Below are positions 43,204-52,884 of a stretch of 64,000 nt of DNA, piece after piece. The stretch's first letter is position 1, and each line of letters begins with the position of its first letter. Both the position numbers and the translations under genes were made by a program. A model generated the notes under the pieces. The model was not told the origin of the DNA. It worked only from the letters and a program-made list of their open reading frames with translations, and made no database searches. This stretch comes from GYS-P2D sp964522505 (GTDB lineage: Bacteria; Bacteroidota; Bacteroidia; Chitinophagales; Saprospiraceae), in assembly GCA_964522505.1 (NCBI GenBank), contig CAZFWJ010000012.1:4624-68623 (forward strand). Direction: 5' to 3'.

Positions 43204-44709
43204 GTGAGTAGTATTGGCAGAGTTATTCTATTTCTATTAATTAACATTTCTAGTGTATCTGGTCAATCCTATTTCGATTATAACAACGATATAGGTCAAG
43301 CGTATAACTACATCTTACAGCTCAAGATGGATAGCGCCCAGCACATCTTAGATCAGCTAAAAGTGAATACTCCTGATAATCTGGCCTCATACCATGTAGA
43401 AAACTATATTGACTTTTTTACTGTCTTTCTGGGTGAGCAAGAACAAGATTTCAAAGACTTCGAAAAGCGAAAAGATGCCCGACTCAATATTATCAAGCAA
43501 GAAGAAGTTGACTCTCCTTTCTGGAGATTATCGCAAGCAGAAATAGCCTTACAATATGCTTTAGTTCGTAGCAAGTTCGGCGAGTACCTCAGGGCAGGTT
43601 GGGATGTTAATAGAGCTAATAAGCTCCTTAAGAAGAATCAATCGGTCTATCCCGATTTTAAGCTTAATTATAAAAGCTTATCAGTGATTCATTCGCTTAT
43701 GGGTTCGCTTAAAGGGATCAGGCGAAGCTTAGTACAGCTATTTACCTCCATGGATGGTGACTACGCTCAAGGGATTCGTGAAATCGAAGATCTTTATCAA
43801 GCACCCATATCAGATCAATATATCTTCACTCAAGAAATCATAGCCATCAGAGCTTTGATCAGCATACATGTCGAGAAGAATCCAGAACTGGCATACAACA
43901 TCATCAATCAGGAAGATATTAAGGCCGTGAAAAGCCCGACTCTGGACTTCGTACGTTACTCTGTGAGCAAGAACTATGATCAATCTACGGAACAAACAGA
44001 TGAGATGCTCGAGATTGCCATATCACATGGAGGCAACTTATCATTTGATTATTTGCGGCTCTTGCTAGGTACTGAATATCTGCAACAAGGTGATGCTCAA
44101 GCAGAAAAACACCTCATGTATTTCATCGACAATTTCAGAGGTAGACATTATATCAAGGAAGCCTATCAGAAGATGGCGTGGTATGAGCTTGTCATGAATG
44201 ATGATGAAGCTGCTTATAAACATTGGATGGCGAAGCTTATTCAAGTGGGTCATACTTCCATTGGAGAGGATCAGCAGGCTCACCGAGATGCAGCATCTGG
44301 GTTAATCCCGCACAAAGACCTTTTACAAGCAAGGTTATATTATGATGGTGGCCGCTATTCCGCCGCCCTACACCTTTTGGGTAAAGTAGACTTAGTCGAT
44401 CTCTCTGTCGAAAATCAAATAGAGTATCGGTATCGCAAAGCTCGAGTGCTACAAGGCTTGTTCAGATATACTGAAGCTATTGAACAATACAAGCAAGTCG
44501 TCTCTGTCGGTTCAAGTAGTGATCGCTATTTTGCTTGTAGTGCCGCATTACAGCTGGGAATAATTTGCTCCATCCAGGGAGAATACGATAAAGCAAATGT
44601 CTTTTTCATGCGATGTTTATCTATCAACCCAAAAGAGCATAAAGAGAGCCTTCACCAAAAAGCCAAAAGTTGGCAATTAAGAATAAAGGGGCGCCAATAC
44701 AAAGATTAG
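43204..44709 (+). CDS. Exported TPR-repeat protein
   Basis: A 501-residue protein starting at a GTG (43204; no in-frame ATG is nearby) with a signal peptide (VILFLLINISSVSGQ). Several tetratricopeptide-like helix pairs are visible, clearest in the last third (LQARLYYDGGRYSAALHLLG, RKARVLQGLFRYTEAIEQYK, CSIQGEYDKANVFFMRCLSI). Such proteins mediate protein-protein contacts in the periplasm or at the outer membrane. It probably forms a unit with the upstream secreted protein. A hairpin (44687-44716) spans its stop codon. Confidence 0.75.
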   Translation: MSSIGRVILFLLINISSVSGQSYFDYNNDIGQAYNYILQLKMDSAQHILDQLKVNTPDNLASYHVENYIDFFTVFLGEQEQDFKDFEKRKDARLNIIKQEEVDSPFWRLSQAEIALQYALVRSKFGEYLRAGWDVNRANKLLKKNQSVYPDFKLNYKSLSVIHSLMGSLKGIRRSLVQLFTSMDGDYAQGIREIEDLYQAPISDQYIFTQEIIAIRALISIHVEKNPELAYNIINQEDIKAVKSPTLDFVRYSVSKNYDQSTEQTDEMLEIAISHGGNLSFDYLRLLLGTEYLQQGDAQAEKHLMYFIDNFRGRHYIKEAYQKMAWYELVMNDDEAAYKHWMAKLIQVGHTSIGEDQQAHRDAASGLIPHKDLLQARLYYDGGRYSAALHLLGKVDLVDLSVENQIEYRYRKARVLQGLFRYTEAIEQYKQVVSVGSSSDRYFACSAALQLGIICSIQGEYDKANVFFMRCLSINPKEHKESLHQKAKSWQLRIKGRQYKD

Positions 44710-44716
44710 CGCCCCT
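44687..44716. repeat. GC-rich hairpin spanning the TPR gene stop
   Basis: AGGGGCGC (44687-44694) and GCGCCCCT (44709-44716) are perfectly complementary with a 14-nt loop. No T-run follows on the plus strand, so it is a weak terminator at best; it may act as a 3' end stabiliser between convergent genes. Confidence 0.5.
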
Positions 44717-44747
44717 ACAAAAAAATCATTCTAAAAAGCGGCTTCGC

Positions 44748-46541
44748 TTATTTCTTCTTCAGATTTTTAAGTTTTGCATCACGATCTCGTCTTACGATAC
44801 GCAAGCCACTACCATCTACACAGAATCCTACGAAATCATATCTGCCAAATCGGCCATCTAAGCTCACAATTTGATTGCCACTCGCATCCAAAATCTCTGC
44901 GAATCCATCGCCATAGTCACAGCAGATACCATCGCCATAGCTATCTTGTAGTTCTAACTCATAGCATCCCTCTGTTAATTCAAACTCCTGAGTAATCACC
45001 TGATTAGCACGACCATCTTGGTAAGGTCCGCCAACATATAACTCGTTGAAATCTTCATCGAGTATATACCATGTTGTCTCTGAACCCCAATCATCTAATG
45101 TCAATCTGAGTGTATATGAGCTAGAGCTAGTGTCTCCTCCATTGTCATCTGATCCTCCCGCTACTATAAATGTCTCAATGGCGGCAAACGGTGTCCATCC
45201 TTGCGCACAACGAGTTCTCAACTGATACTGGTACTCAATCCCAGGAGTTAGTTCTGACAGTGTAATCTGAGATGGTGTTGTATTCATATTCATCCATCGG
45301 TTGGTTCCTGCTTCTCGATATCTGATTCGATATCTTATTACATCTGGCATATCCATCCAATCTATCAGTACACTTGTAGTAGACTGACCAGTTGCTGTTG
45401 AGGACTGAGGAGCCTCACATATATCCGCAGTTGGATCAGATCCATCATCAGAGGTGTCATCAGTGCCAGTGTTATTGTCATTGTCAGTAGTATCATTACC
45501 GCCATCAGTGGTATCACCTGTATTTCCACCATCTAGAGTATTTCCGATTACATTGCTGGCATTATTAGATAGATTGTTTAGGTTAGCTGCGGCATAATTT
45601 TCCATTCTAAGGGCCTGACCACCGCTAAACATATACATACACGCATCATTCACATAATCCATGTAATTCATGTGCATATCTATAGAGCCACAGCTACTCA
45701 CACCTACTTGAGGACATCCACTATAATCACTTGCTTGATTAGGAGTGTCCGCAACATCATCATCACGATTACATCCATTGCCCCAGATATGATCTAGCAG
45801 GAAGTAGTGGCCTACTTCATGGGTGAGAGTACGTCCTAAGTCAAACGGTCCTTCTGGACGAACTATACCACATCCTCCACCTACACCAAATGCTGATGCA
45901 TCTACTACTACGGCATCACCATTGCCAGATCCTCCTAATGGAGCGAAACCAAGGAGTCCTGTATTAGGCTGAACGATGATATTCATATAGCCGCTCCATT
46001 CATTGGCGCGATCTCCATTAGTCTGGTTGATTGTAACAGCAGAGTCTCCATTCTGAAGGTTAAATCCATTTGGGTGATTACGATCTGCAAGAACAAATCT
46101 CAAGCATGCCTCTCCATTGGTTACCCCAGGAAAGAATCCTGCTGCTTGACTAGTCCACTTATCGATATCACTATTCGCACCAGCAAAATCTTTATTGAGG
46201 ATATCGACTTGACTTTGTGCCAATGCAACTAAACATGCACGCTGATTTGTATTAGCCCCTTGATAGTGCACAGCTACAGGTATTATAACAGGATCATTAC
46301 ATTGAACCTTATGCTGTCGTTTTTGATTCATCTGCTTGAATTTTTCAAGTCGCACATCATACCCTTTCTTATAAGCAGGATCGCTAAGTAGTAATGACAT
46401 GTGTTCATCTGAGCCACAAGTCCTATGACGATCAGAGAATGAAACATCCTCATCAAACAAGTCAGGAGTATCAAAGTCATCGTTGCATGAATAAAGAAGT
46501 ACGAAGAATAAGATACCGATTAAGAACTTTAAATTTTTCAT
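44748..46541 (-). CDS. M43 pappalysin-like metalloprotease lipoprotein with FN3 domain
   Basis: Start at the ATG at 46541 (MKNLKFLIGILFFVLLYSC; Cys19 lipid site). The 597-residue protein has the M43 zinc motif THEVGHYFLLDH (H241, E242, H245, H251), then a Met-turn-like HMNYMDYVNDACMYMFSGGQ with Met in MNYMDYVND. A Thr/Asp/Gly linker (about residues 335-370) precedes a fibronectin type III domain (about 375-460; IDWMDMPDVIRYRIRYREAG) and a C-terminal beta domain with a DSYGDGICCDYGDG element. There is no T9SS sorting domain, so anchoring is via the lipid. Divergent from a LytTR pair, with candidate LytTR sites between. Substrate unknown. Confidence 0.88.
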   Translation of the reverse strand: MKNLKFLIGILFFVLLYSCNDDFDTPDLFDEDVSFSDRHRTCGSDEHMSLLLSDPAYKKGYDVRLEKFKQMNQKRQHKVQCNDPVIIPVAVHYQGANTNQRACLVALAQSQVDILNKDFAGANSDIDKWTSQAAGFFPGVTNGEACLRFVLADRNHPNGFNLQNGDSAVTINQTNGDRANEWSGYMNIIVQPNTGLLGFAPLGGSGNGDAVVVDASAFGVGGGCGIVRPEGPFDLGRTLTHEVGHYFLLDHIWGNGCNRDDDVADTPNQASDYSGCPQVGVSSCGSIDMHMNYMDYVNDACMYMFSGGQALRMENYAAANLNNLSNNASNVIGNTLDGGNTGDTTDGGNDTTDNDNNTGTDDTSDDGSDPTADICEAPQSSTATGQSTTSVLIDWMDMPDVIRYRIRYREAGTNRWMNMNTTPSQITLSELTPGIEYQYQLRTRCAQGWTPFAAIETFIVAGGSDDNGGDTSSSSYTLRLTLDDWGSETTWYILDEDFNELYVGGPYQDGRANQVITQEFELTEGCYELELQDSYGDGICCDYGDGFAEILDASGNQIVSLDGRFGRYDFVGFCVDGSGLRIVRRDRDAKLKNLKKK

Positions 46542-46650
46542 TGTAGATTTTTTTGAATGTTTTGAAATTATCTCGCCTCCCAAGCGATTACATCATCGAA
46601 ATACTGACTTATTCGCTCATGAAATTTTGGATTTCATAGCAAGCAGTGGG

Positions 46651-46681
46651 TTTATTATACATTCACGGGTTTTTATTATAC
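46651..46681. promoter_or_regulatory. Tandem direct repeats, candidate LytTR-binding site
   Basis: TTTATTATAC occurs exactly twice, at 46651-46660 and 46672-46681, a 21-bp period (two turns) with the spacer of about 11 bp typical of LytTR dimers on direct repeats. It sits between the divergent metalloprotease and LytS/LytTR genes. The sequence is not the classical consensus, so the match is by architecture. Confidence 0.5.
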
Positions 46682-46738
46682 TTCCAGTTTGGAAGCAGCT
46701 AAGGACAAATCTACCTTGTGTCCTATAATTGATAATCA

Positions 46739-47770
46739 GTGGATACATCTATACGAGCATTCATATTTGATACTAAGTATAAACCCTGGAGACACCTGCT
46801 TTTCTGGGTGTTCATCTATACTGATGAATTACTCTCGCTGGTAGGCTTAACAGAGGAATTGGATTTTCCTCAAGTGATAATAGCCCAGCTCACTATTGAT
46901 ATCATAACAGTATACATCACCCTGTACATATTGATACCCCGATATCTTCAGACTAAGCAATATGCTTTTTTCGTGATCATGGTATTCTTGATGATTTTCA
47001 TCAACATCCACTGCTTCTTTTTCATTGAAACCTATTACTACTACTATGAGGATGGTCACCTCTCCTATTATATCAGTTCATTCGTGGTAACTGCCAGCAT
47101 GATAGGCTTAGCGATGGCGATTAAACTGTTGAAACATCAAGTACTGCAGGGAGAAGAACGGCAAGAATTAATCAATCAAAAAAACAAGGTCGAGCTACAA
47201 GCACTCAAGGATCAGATTAACCCTCACTTCTTATTCAATGTGCTCAACACCATTTATATACAGACCAAAACCGATATAACGGCTGCCTCAGAATCTATTA
47301 TGAAGCTATCTGATCTATTGAGATTTCAGATCTATGATGCTGAACAGAAGGACTGGATATCCTATCAACAAGAAAAATCCTTTCTTGTCAACTACTTAGA
47401 TCTTGAGGTAATGAGACGGGATGGCCTGACCTATCAATGGATAGAAGAGGAGGATCTGAGTCAATATGCCATACCAACTTTTCTATTTCTACCACTTGTC
47501 GAAAATGCCATTAAGCACTCCCGCACAGCTCTTGCCTCTGGGGAGTCCATTACAATAGAGGTAATGCGAGACCAGCAATGGTTGAAACTAAGATGTACTA
47601 ATAACATAGGCGATATCGTACATGAAGTGGGAGGATTTGGATTAGAGAATCTCAAGAAACGCCTGAGTCTCCTTTTTACTAACGAGGTGCCACTTGTGTT
47701 TGAAGAGAAAGAAGGTATTTTTAAGGTAGAGCTATCGCTACCGATCGATGAATTACATAATAATAGATGA
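46739..47770 (+). CDS. LytS-type sensor histidine kinase
   Basis: A 343-residue kinase starting at a GTG (46739). About four N-terminal membrane helices (residues 18-137) carry the sensor part. The His_kinase domain follows with phosphoacceptor His163 in KDQINPHFLFNVLN, then an HATPase_c domain (FLPLVENAIKHS, EVGGFGLENLKKRL). It overlaps its regulator gene by 23 bp. The cognate pair is a LytSR/BtsSR-type system; the signal is unknown. Position next to the metalloprotease suggests it controls that gene (inference). Confidence 0.92.
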   Translation: MDTSIRAFIFDTKYKPWRHLLFWVFIYTDELLSLVGLTEELDFPQVIIAQLTIDIITVYITLYILIPRYLQTKQYAFFVIMVFLMIFINIHCFFFIETYYYYYEDGHLSYYISSFVVTASMIGLAMAIKLLKHQVLQGEERQELINQKNKVELQALKDQINPHFLFNVLNTIYIQTKTDITAASESIMKLSDLLRFQIYDAEQKDWISYQQEKSFLVNYLDLEVMRRDGLTYQWIEEEDLSQYAIPTFLFLPLVENAIKHSRTALASGESITIEVMRDQQWLKLRCTNNIGDIVHEVGGFGLENLKKRLSLLFTNEVPLVFEEKEGIFKVELSLPIDELHNNR

Positions 47771-48455
47771 TGAGCCTATAGCGCGTCAGGGGGTTAAGCT
47801 TCTTGCAGATCAGCTATCTTATCTCAACTATATTGCAGAATATCCCAATCCTATCGTCGCTCATGAGCATATAACCGAGGATATTGACTTGCTCTTCCTT
47901 GATATCGAAATGCCCGGACTTAATGGCCTTGAATACCTGCGCAGCTTAAATCCGCAGACTGCTGTAATCTTGACAACAGCTTATCCACAACATGCCCTTG
48001 AGGCCTTTGAACTTGACGTCGTCGACTATCTCGTCAAGCCAATCAAGCTTGCTCGTTTTATTAAGTCGGTAGAAAAAGCGCAGACGATTAAATTGCTCCA
48101 GAATGCCCCTGCAGAAGTAGAATTGCAGTCGGAAGAAATCTATATCAAAGCAGATCGTAAGTTTCATAAGGTGAGCTATGCCGATATAATTTATATCAAG
48201 GGGATGAAGGATTACGTCATGATACATACCTCATCTAAGAAATATATGACAGCGCTAAATCTCAGTACAATCATGAAACAACTGCCTGAGACTCTATTCG
48301 CTCGCATCAGCAAGTCTTATATCATCAATACGCAGCATATAGTTTCAGTAGGAGTTGACTATGTGGATGTTGCAGGCGACGAGCTCAACTTAGGCCTATC
48401 CTATAAAGAAGCATTCATCAATACTCATGTGAAGAGTACGTTGTTGAAGCGATGA
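47748..48455 (+). CDS. LytTR-type response regulator
   Basis: A 235-residue regulator with a receiver domain (MNYIIIDDEPIARQG, phosphoacceptor Asp52 in LLFLDIEMPG, TTAYPQHALEAFE, DYLVKPIKLARF) and a C-terminal LytTR DNA-binding domain (IYIKADRKFHKVSYADIIYI, then a beta-strand region with RISKSYIINTQHI). It is translationally coupled to the upstream LytS-type kinase. LytTR proteins bind tandem direct repeats, which agrees with the repeat pair at 46651-46681. Confidence 0.95.
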   Translation: MNYIIIDDEPIARQGVKLLADQLSYLNYIAEYPNPIVAHEHITEDIDLLFLDIEMPGLNGLEYLRSLNPQTAVILTTAYPQHALEAFELDVVDYLVKPIKLARFIKSVEKAQTIKLLQNAPAEVELQSEEIYIKADRKFHKVSYADIIYIKGMKDYVMIHTSSKKYMTALNLSTIMKQLPETLFARISKSYIINTQHIVSVGVDYVDVAGDELNLGLSYKEAFINTHVKSTLLKR

Positions 48456-48517
48456 GGTCCCTTTCTTAGTGACCAAAGTGGAGACATTTTCGGTATTGAA
48501 TCTCACTCTTCACAGCT

Positions 48518-48607
48518 CTATCGATCTTCTAAGTACTTATCACAGTTTTCTTTTTCATCTGGATCATATTCACAGAAAATGATCAGTTTATTAGAAAACC
48601 TTGCCAT
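48518..48607 (-). CDS. Possible 29-residue small protein
   Basis: A minus-strand ATG at 48607 opens a frame reading MARFSNKLIIFCEYDPDEKE and ending CDKYLEDR. It is acidic with two cysteines. There is no recognised family, no obvious promoter and no homology evidence; it is the only coherent small frame in the 48456-48674 gap. Chance occurrence is quite possible. Confidence 0.2.
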   Translation of the reverse strand: MARFSNKLIIFCEYDPDEKENCDKYLEDR

Positions 48608-48674
48608 AGTATAGAACTACCAAGAGATTAATAACCAGTGAAATTTCTTGTGACAATAAGTGTATCATTTTCTA

Positions 48675-50059
48675 TCACACCGGAGCATGAGTATTATCAA
48701 GATAACCTAAACCCAACTGCCCCGCTACCCACCCTGTCGTCCATGCCGCCTGAAAGTTAAAACCTCCTNNNNNNNNNNNNNNNNNNNNNNNNNNNNNNNN
48801 NNNNNNNNNNNNNNNNNNNNNNNNNNNNNNNNNNNNNNNNNNNNNNNNNNNNNNNNNNNNNNNNNNNNCAACTGCCCCGCTACCCACCCTGTCGTCCATG
48901 CCGCCTGAAAGTTAAAACCTCCTGTAACACCATCTACATCCAGCACCTCTCCAGCAAAATATAGACCTGACACTATCTTACTCTGTAGAGACTTAACATT
49001 GATGCTATCCCAAGATACACCACCACAGGTGACGAACTCTTCTTTGAAAGTCGTCTTGCCCATTACAGGATAGACATCATAGTACAACGTATGGACAAGC
49101 TTGTTCTTTTGTTTCTTGGATAACTCTGCGCATACATCATCAGCGCTGATGCCCGCTCTACCTAAGAAGTATAACCATAATCTCTGAGGGAATTCAAGAG
49201 GGTTATGGTTCTTGATTAATTTCTGACCACCTGATATAATCAGTTCTCGCAGCTCCTCCTCACTTCGGTTATTGGACCAATTAATCGCCACCTCAAAATT
49301 GTACGCTACCTCATGTAGTCGGCGAGCGGCAATACTTGACAACTTCAAGATAGCGGGGCCGCTCATTCCCCAATGTGTGATCAGCAATGGTCCCTCCGCA
49401 ACATATTTAGTCCCGACTATGCTTGCCGTGGCTTGAGCTACACTTACACCCATCAGTTTGATGATCGGCTCCTTGGGCATGTTAAATGTGAATAGTGATG
49501 GGATCGGCTCGACGATCTCATGCCCCATCTTCTCAAGCCAGCTATAATTAGTTCGCTTATTGGAGCCTCCAGTAGCGATGATCACAGATGTACATGATAC
49601 TTCCTTGCCGTTAACCATGAGATCCAAGCTGCCCTCTTGACGCCTCGTGATGTTATCTACCGCTGACTTCAGTTGGATCTCTATCCTCAACCGTTCTACT
49701 TCTTTCATGAAGGTGTCAATGATGGTTTGGGACTGATCGGTAGTTGGAAACATCCGACCATCTGGCTCAACCTTAAGAGCTACACCCCTGCTCTCGAACC
49801 ACTCGATAATATGCTTATTGTTAAAGGACTTAAAGTGTTTCTTCAGTTGTCTGCCACCTCTCGGATAGTTCTTGGCAAGATCAGAGGGATACTTGGCATC
49901 GTGAGTGACATTGCATCTGCCACCACCTGAGATCTTCACCTTAGATAGGAGCTTGGTGGTTTTTTCATAGATGGTCACTTTAGCCTTGGGATAAAACTCT
50001 TTACAGCAGATAGCCGCATAGAACCCTGCTGCTCCGCCACCGATGACTGCGACTTTCAT
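48675..50059 (-). CDS. BaiN/RdsA-family FAD-dependent oxidoreductase, interrupted by assembly gap
   Basis: A HI0933-like flavoprotein. The N-terminus has the FAD motif GGGAAGFYAAI and the family signature SKVKISGGGRCNVTHD; the C-terminus has GLYFAGEVLDVDGVTGGFN. The gene is split by a run of 100 Ns at 48769-48868 flanked by an exact 55-bp duplication, so the C-terminus appears twice. Collapsing the duplication gives a single frame of about 410 residues ending LGYLDNTHAPV with a stop at 48675. The 444-residue version that continues through the Ns ends in duplicated sequence and is artificial. Members reduce NAD(P)-linked substrates of various kinds; the specific substrate is unknown. It starts directly after the uvrA stop. 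Confidence 0.8.
48714..48923. other. Assembly gap (100 N) between two copies of a 55-bp overlap
   Basis: Positions 48714-48768 and 48869-48923 are identical over 55 bp, with exactly 100 Ns between. This is the signature of two contig ends sharing a k=55 overlap that a scaffolder joined with a default gap. The true sequence most likely has one copy and no gap. Confidence 0.9.
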
Positions 50060-52876
50060 CTACTCCAATTCTAATTTCAGATACTGCCCAGTGAAGCTCT
50101 TCTTACTCTTGATGATTTTACTTGGACTACCCTCAAATATGATATTGCCTCCTCGTTTACCTCCCTCAGGACCTAGGTCGATGATATGATCAGCTACTTT
50201 GATGATGTCCATGTTATGCTCGATTACTAAGACCGTGTTTCCTTTCTCTACAAGTCGATCCAATACAGCTATCAGATGTTTGATATCTGCAAAATGTAGT
50301 CCCGTGGTCGGTTCATCCAATATATATAGCGTATTGCCCGTATCTCGCTTAGAGAGCTCCTCGCTCAACTTGACACGCTGAGCCTCCCCACCCGATAGTG
50401 TGGTTGCCGACTGCCCCAAAGTGATATATCCCAACCCGACTTCTTGAAGGGTTTTCAACTTGCGATAGATCTTAGGTATACTCTTAAAGAACTCAATGGC
50501 TTCATCTACAGGCATGTCAAGGACGTCTGAAATCGACTTTCCTTTAAACATAATCTCAAGCGTCTCTCGATTGTAACGCCTCCCCTGGCACGACTCGCAG
50601 TCAACATACACATCTGGCAAGAAATTCATTTCGATAAGCTTCTTGCCACCACCTTCACAAGTTTCGCAGCGTCCTCCCTTCACATTAAATGAGAATCGCC
50701 CAGGCTTATATCCCCGGATTTTTGACTCTGGCAAGTCGGAGAATAATCTTCTGATCGGATCAAAAAGCTTCGTATATGTTGCCGGATTCGATCGAGGTGT
50801 TCGCCCAATTGCTGATTGATCAATCTCAATGACTTTATCGATATGATCTATTCCTTCAATCGACCCATAAGGCAGCGGCCGTTGACTACTCTTATAGAAG
50901 TGTGCTCTAAGGATTGGATAGAGTGTGCCATTGATCAATGATGACTTGCCGCTTCCTGACACCCCTGTAACACAGGTAAAAGTGCCCAGCGGTATAGTGA
51001 GTTTTTTACCCTTCAAGTTATGTCCTGTGGCTCCCTCAAGTACGAGCTTCTCGCCATTTCCTTTCCGTGGCTTTTTATTGAATGGGATCACCTCACGTTG
51101 AGAAAGGTAAGAGGCCGTGATGCCTTCTTTCCCTTTAAATTCCGATGGATCACCTTGATTGATGACATCACCACCATTCACCCCGGCACCAGGCCCTAAG
51201 TCAATCAGGTAGTCCGACGCCAGCATGATGTCTTTGTCGTGTTCTACGACTATGACGGTATTGCCTATCTCTGATAGATCCTTTAATGATTTGATCAATC
51301 GCTGATTGTCTCGCTGATGCAATCCGATGCTCGGCTCATCCATCACATAGGTGATACCAGTGAGCTGGGAACCTATCTGAGTAGCAAGGCGAGTGCGCTG
51401 TGACTCTCCTCCAGATAATGTCCTCGTAGGGCGATGAAGACTCAGGTAGTCAAGGCCAACTTGCATCAGAAAGTCCAATCGATATTTGATCTCTTTTATG
51501 ACATCTTTGGCTATCGTCTTCTGCCGCTCATCTAAGTGATCATTCACTGTAGCAAACCAATCGCTCAACTCTGATAAGTCCATCACAGCAAGCTCTCCAA
51601 TATGCTTGTTTGCTAGCTTAAAATGTCGTGATGCCTTCTTAAGTCGATATCCTTCGCACTCCGAGCATGTTACAATAGTTAGAAAGTCTGAAGCCCAGTT
51701 TCTGATCTTCTCTGAGCTGGTGTCCTTGTACCAACGCTTTAGCATCGTGATCAGGCCATCTTCGAGGATGTTATGGTTATAATCTGATAGCGTTCTTTTT
51801 TCCTTTATGGCCTTATCTATTTTACCATTCAAGATAATGTTCATCGCCTTATCAGGAATATCCTTGATCGGAGTTGAGAGCGTAAACTTGTGTTCTCTGG
51901 CAAGCTTGCGGAGTTGTTTAAAGCTTGTGTTCTCCCGTGCCTCACCTAATGGAACAATGCCTCCCTTATTGATAGTTACAGTATCGTCAGGAATGACTTT
52001 TTCGAGGTCAACTTCATTGAGCTGCCCAAGTCCATTACAATGTGGGCATGATCCGTATGGACTATTGAATGAAAAAGTGTTAGGCGATGGCTCCTCATAT
52101 GAAATACCAGTATCGGGGCACATCAATTGGTTACTATAAGGTTGGACTTCATCTGTATCGACATCATAGATCTGAACAAAATTATCACTCAGCTTGAATG
52201 CCACGGCAAGCGAAGAAGCAATGCGTTCTCGCTTGGCTGCTTCAATCTTAATGCGGTCCACGACTATCTCTATGTCGTGAGTCTTATAGCGATCTACTTG
52301 CATACCTGGCATGAGATCCTTGATCTCACCATCAATGCGGACTTTCGTATATCCTTTCTTGCGCATCTGCTCAAATAGCTCTCTATAGTGACCTTTACGA
52401 GCACGTATCAATGGTGCGAGGATCATGATTTTCTTGCCGTCATAATCCGTCAAGAGCTTCTGGATAATTTTCTCTTCTGAGTACTTGACCATACGCTTAC
52501 CCGTATTGTAGGAGTAAGCTTCCCCAATTCTAGCAAATAGCAACCTGAGAAAATCGTAAATCTCCGTAGTCGTGCCTACGGTAGACCGTGGATTCCATCC
52601 TGTCGTCTTTTGTTCTATCGAGATAACGGGGCTAAGGCCCTCTATTTTCTCTACATCTGGCCGATCCATCTTGCCAAGAAACTGCCTCGCATATGACGAG
52701 AAGGTCTCAAGATAACGGCGCTGGCCCTCTGCATATATGGTGTCAAATGCGAGAGAAGACTTCCCACTACCACTTATGCCAGTAATCACTACCAATTTAT
52801 TTCTAGGGATCTTTACATCTATATCCTTAAGATTATGCTCTCGAGCACCTATTACACTGATATGCTGTTCTTCCAC
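50060..52876 (-). CDS. uvrA: Excinuclease ABC subunit A
   Basis: A 938-residue UvrA starting at GTG. The N-terminal Walker A GISGSGKSSLAFDTIYAEG is at about 33-51; the second ATPase has GVSGSGKSSLINGTLYP. Both ABC signatures are present (TLSGGESQRTRLATQIGS and TLSGGEAQRVKLSEEL). Zinc-finger cysteines are visible in SCPHCNGLG, TCSECEGYRL, RCETCEGGG and DCESCQG. UvrA dimers load UvrB on damaged DNA in nucleotide excision repair. It lies 8 bp after the purine nucleoside phosphorylase gene and abuts the BaiN-like gene. Confidence 0.98.
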   Translation of the reverse strand: MEEQHISVIGAREHNLKDIDVKIPRNKLVVITGISGSGKSSLAFDTIYAEGQRRYLETFSSYARQFLGKMDRPDVEKIEGLSPVISIEQKTTGWNPRSTVGTTTEIYDFLRLLFARIGEAYSYNTGKRMVKYSEEKIIQKLLTDYDGKKIMILAPLIRARKGHYRELFEQMRKKGYTKVRIDGEIKDLMPGMQVDRYKTHDIEIVVDRIKIEAAKRERIASSLAVAFKLSDNFVQIYDVDTDEVQPYSNQLMCPDTGISYEEPSPNTFSFNSPYGSCPHCNGLGQLNEVDLEKVIPDDTVTINKGGIVPLGEARENTSFKQLRKLAREHKFTLSTPIKDIPDKAMNIILNGKIDKAIKEKRTLSDYNHNILEDGLITMLKRWYKDTSSEKIRNWASDFLTIVTCSECEGYRLKKASRHFKLANKHIGELAVMDLSELSDWFATVNDHLDERQKTIAKDVIKEIKYRLDFLMQVGLDYLSLHRPTRTLSGGESQRTRLATQIGSQLTGITYVMDEPSIGLHQRDNQRLIKSLKDLSEIGNTVIVVEHDKDIMLASDYLIDLGPGAGVNGGDVINQGDPSEFKGKEGITASYLSQREVIPFNKKPRKGNGEKLVLEGATGHNLKGKKLTIPLGTFTCVTGVSGSGKSSLINGTLYPILRAHFYKSSQRPLPYGSIEGIDHIDKVIEIDQSAIGRTPRSNPATYTKLFDPIRRLFSDLPESKIRGYKPGRFSFNVKGGRCETCEGGGKKLIEMNFLPDVYVDCESCQGRRYNRETLEIMFKGKSISDVLDMPVDEAIEFFKSIPKIYRKLKTLQEVGLGYITLGQSATTLSGGEAQRVKLSEELSKRDTGNTLYILDEPTTGLHFADIKHLIAVLDRLVEKGNTVLVIEHNMDIIKVADHIIDLGPEGGKRGGNIIFEGSPSKIIKSKKSFTGQYLKLELE

Positions 52877-52884
52877 CGAGTCTA

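Noticed and set aside
45470..45540. Repetitive Asp/Thr/Gly-coding tract
   Set aside because: It is the low-complexity linker of the M43 protease, not a separate repeat element or microsatellite.
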